A DNA stretch of 64,000 nt from Rhodococcus jostii RHA1 (lineage in GTDB: Bacteria; Actinomycetota; Actinomycetes; Mycobacteriales; Mycobacteriaceae). The notes below the pieces were generated by a model. The model saw only the letters and a list, made by a program, of their open reading frames with translations. It had not been told where the DNA came from and did not search any database. Both the position numbers and the translations under genes were made by a program. Of this stretch, positions 59,299-64,000 are shown piece after piece (the first letter of the stretch is position 1; the number at the start of each line of letters is the position of its first letter). The DNA is taken from the NCBI RefSeq assembly GCF_000014565.1, contig NC_008268.1, positions 1,483,501-1,547,500 on the forward strand, given 5' to 3'.

Positions 59299-60903
59299 AT
59301 GGATCTGGAAGCAGCCCCAGAACCGATGGTGGACCACACGCCGCGGGCGACGAACCTGTCCGCGGTCGTGGCCGTCACCGCGCACATGCACGACTGCGGG
59401 AATCGCGACGAGATCCTCGCCCTGCTGGTCGAAGCTCTCCCTGAACTCGGTCCCTTCATGGTGGAATCCGTATCGGCTCCGACGGACGAATCCGACGACG
59501 TCTGGCGTCACCGCGTGCTGCTCGACGATTCGTGGTCGAGGCCGGTGTCGCTCACCCTCCGGGCCGACTACCCGCCGACCCCGGTGCAGGCCACCCTGCT
59601 CGAGCTGCTCATTCAGCACACGGGGTCTGCCCTGCGCGCCGCATCGCTACGATCACGGGCAGCCACACAGGAACGTCACTTGCGCGAGGCCGCGGACGAG
59701 ATCGCCGCACTCGGAGCGCGGGCCGTGCGGCTGGAGGAGGAAGCGAAGATCCACGACACGTTCGGGCGCCTCGCCGCGACCGGCGCCGACGAGGCCGCCA
59801 TAGCCGAGACACTCCACCAGGTGACCGGACTCGCCGTCGGGATCGAGGACGCCTTCGGCAATCTGCGCGTGTGGGCCGGCCCGGACAAGGCCCTTCGGTA
59901 CCGCAAGATCGGCGGCGGGAACCGGGTCGACGTCCTGCGCCGTGCCGCGATGGAAGGGCGCCCGCTGCGGAACGACAACCGGATCGTGCAGATAGTCCGG
60001 CCCGGCCAGACACTTCTCGGCGTCCTGTTTCTGTCGGACCCGGAACATCGGGCAACCGACCTCGACAGGGTCGCCCTCGAACACGCCGCGACGATGCTCG
60101 CCATCGACATGTCGCACCGCAGATCACTCGCCGAGACGGAGGCACGGCTCAGTCGCGACCTGGGCGCCGACCTGCTTGCCGGCACCGACGACGACAGCGC
60201 CTACTCGCGGGCCGACGCACTCGGCTACGACCTGCACACGCCGCAACGCGTCCTGGCAGTGCACTGGGGGCCGGACACGCCCGTCGAGTCCGTCACGGAA
60301 GCCTTCCGGCGCCACCTGACATCCGCCGACTCGTCGGCCCTCCTCGTCCACGGCAACGAACACCGAACCGGGATCCTCGCCGCCGTCATGGACGCAAAGA
60401 CAGATGTGAACATCATCTTCACGGCATTGGAGAAATCGCTCGGTCCCGCGGTCGGAGTGATCGGTGTCGGATCCGAATGCACCTCCCCCAGTGGTCTACC
60501 CGACTCGTATACCCACGCGATACGGGCGCTGGAGATCAGAAAGCAGTCGCTGTCGCCCCGCGGCGTGGCGCTGTTCGACGAACTCGGCGTCTACCGCATC
60601 CTCGACTCGCACAGCAGCACCGGAGACGTCGAGGCATTCGTGCAGGAATGGCTCGGCCCGTTGCTCGCCTACGACCGGGAACACCGCAGCACGATGACGG
60701 CAACGCTGGCCCAGTACCTCGAATGCGGTGGCAAGTATGACGAAACCGCACAGGCTCTCAGGATCCACCGCAGCACCCTGCGATACCGGATGTCCCGCAT
60801 TCACGAATTGACGGGGCGTGATCTGCGCAGCGTCGACACACGCCTGAATCTTCATCTGGCGTCCCGCGCACTGCAGGTCCTGGCCGGCGGTGCGCCGGGG
60901 TGA
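59299..60903 (+). CDS. PucR/CdaR-family transcriptional regulator
   Basis: A 534-residue regulator. The N-terminal 110 residues look GAF-like. A coiled coil (HLREAADEIAALGARAVRLEEEAKIHDTF, about 130-160) links to a second sensor region (VTGLAVGIEDAFGNLRVWAGP), a GGDEF-like CdaR domain and the C-terminal helix-turn-helix LECGGKYDETAQALRIHRSTLRYRMSRIHELTGRDL. Such proteins activate catabolic operons (purine, phenol or glucarate degradation). No target operon is visible nearby. A strong terminator separates it from the rRNA genes. Confidence 0.87.
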   Translation: MDLEAAPEPMVDHTPRATNLSAVVAVTAHMHDCGNRDEILALLVEALPELGPFMVESVSAPTDESDDVWRHRVLLDDSWSRPVSLTLRADYPPTPVQATLLELLIQHTGSALRAASLRSRAATQERHLREAADEIAALGARAVRLEEEAKIHDTFGRLAATGADEAAIAETLHQVTGLAVGIEDAFGNLRVWAGPDKALRYRKIGGGNRVDVLRRAAMEGRPLRNDNRIVQIVRPGQTLLGVLFLSDPEHRATDLDRVALEHAATMLAIDMSHRRSLAETEARLSRDLGADLLAGTDDDSAYSRADALGYDLHTPQRVLAVHWGPDTPVESVTEAFRRHLTSADSSALLVHGNEHRTGILAAVMDAKTDVNIIFTALEKSLGPAVGVIGVGSECTSPSGLPDSYTHAIRALEIRKQSLSPRGVALFDELGVYRILDSHSSTGDVEAFVQEWLGPLLAYDREHRSTMTATLAQYLECGGKYDETAQALRIHRSTLRYRMSRIHELTGRDLRSVDTRLNLHLASRALQVLAGGAPG

Positions 60904-60942
60904 AAGGACGTGTGCGGCACGGGTGTTCGTGACCCGGGAATG

Positions 60943-60977
60943 CCGAAAGCCCCCCAACAAGGTTGGGGGGCTTTCGG
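60943..60977. terminator. Bidirectional terminator between PucR gene and 5S rRNA
   Basis: CCGAAAGCCCCCCAAC and GTTGGGGGGCTTTCGG form a perfect 16-bp stem with a 3-nt loop. It lies 8 bp beyond the 5S 3' end on the minus strand and 40 bp after the regulator stop on the plus strand, so it probably ends both transcripts. Confidence 0.9.
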
Positions 60978-60984
60978 TAACGGA

Positions 60985-61103
60985 TGTTCGGCGGTGTCCT
61001 ACTCTCCCACACCCTGTCGGGTGCAGTACCATCGGCGCTGGAGGGCTTAGCTTCCGGGTTCGGAATGGGACCGGGCGTTTCCCCTCCGCTATGGCCGCCG
61101 TAA
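60985..61103 (-). rRNA. rrf: 5S ribosomal RNA
   Basis: The minus strand reads TTACGGCGGCCATAGCGGAG, CCCATTCCGAACCCGGAAGC, then GGTACTGCACCC and ends TAGGACACCGCCGAACATC. The two termini pair (GGCGGC/GCCGCC), and the length of about 119 nt is normal. Ends are accurate to a few bases. Confidence 0.93.
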
Positions 61104-61238
61104 CTGTATGAAACTGTCACACGGAACATCAGCGAAGACACACATCCCATCACCGTGGGTGGTGGGGTGTTCTTCTTTCTTCTGTTCTGAAACGTGTGTG
61201 TTGTTTCAGATACTGCACAGTGGACGCGTAGCTTCTTT
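61104..61238 (-). other. 23S-5S spacer with processing stems
   Basis: The 135-bp spacer has no tRNA. It holds two hairpins, CCCATCACC/GGTGGTGGG (about 61146-61168) and TGAAAC/GTTTCA around a GT-rich loop (about 61187-61208), probably RNase III processing sites. Confidence 0.6.

Positions 61239-64000
<2,762 letters not shown>

Overview
The window is high-GC actinobacterial chromosome, almost certainly Rhodococcus (opacus/jostii type) or a close mycolic-acid-bearing relative. The reasons are a single-polypeptide type I fatty acid synthase followed by acpS, a mycolate-reductase homologue, LdtB, NucS, GlgE, mycothiol-era genes such as cysO/mec, leaderless promoters, and gene order that follows Mycobacterium tuberculosis over long stretches. 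Gene names and Rv comparisons come from recognising protein families and remembered gene order; no database search was run.

Layout. (1) 1-5 kb: electron-transfer reductase for a fatty acid desaturase, with a divergent FabR/DesT-like repressor and a matching palindrome between them, then an epoxide-hydrolase-like enzyme, a membrane protein and an MFS transporter. (2) 5-7.6 kb: a PadR regulator and a dienoyl-CoA reductase (fadH). (3) 7.6-24.4 kb: a block collinear with Rv2509-Rv2524c: cmrA, a HerA-like NTPase, orn, tRNA-His, ldtB, tRNA-Lys, a DUF3618 protein, bcp, a TetR regulator, acpS and the 3,107-residue fas. (4) 24.4-26.1 kb: a junction with the fas control region, a two-gene nuclease module behind a DNA-damage-type promoter, and tRNA-Leu. 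(5) 26.2-57.1 kb: a block collinear with M. tuberculosis Rv1343c-Rv1318c read backwards: lprD, DUF3817, rdgB, rph, cAMP phosphodiesterase, rhomboid, cysM-cysO-mec, P1 peptidase, DUF2017, clpS, pncB, dinG, glgP, glgE, glgB, thioredoxin-like, fadA4, methylmalonyl-CoA epimerase, nucS and a class III cyclase. It is interrupted by pncA, an ABC exporter, a lipoprotein zinc peptidase, a decayed MFS gene and DivIVA-like and zinc-ribbon genes; murI is absent from its expected place. (6) 57-61 kb: a TetR regulator with an elaborate operator, a SWIM zinc-finger protein, a UBP-type zinc-finger protein and a PucR-type regulator. (7) 60.9-64 kb: the 3' part of an rRNA operon on the minus strand (5S and most of 23S).

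How the genes work together. Lipid synthesis dominates the first half (desaturation, FAS-I with its activating AcpS, mycolate reduction). The second half holds core metabolism: sulfur-carrier cysteine synthesis (CysM/CysO/Mec), NAD salvage (PncA to PncB), maltosyl-phosphate glucan synthesis and turnover (GlgE/GlgB/GlgP), RNA and nucleotide clean-up (Orn, Rph, RdgB), and genome maintenance (DinG, NucS and the HhH/HNH pair). At least 17 genes have a TANNNT -10 element 6-8 nt in front of the start codon, which points to leaderless transcripts and was used here to choose starts.
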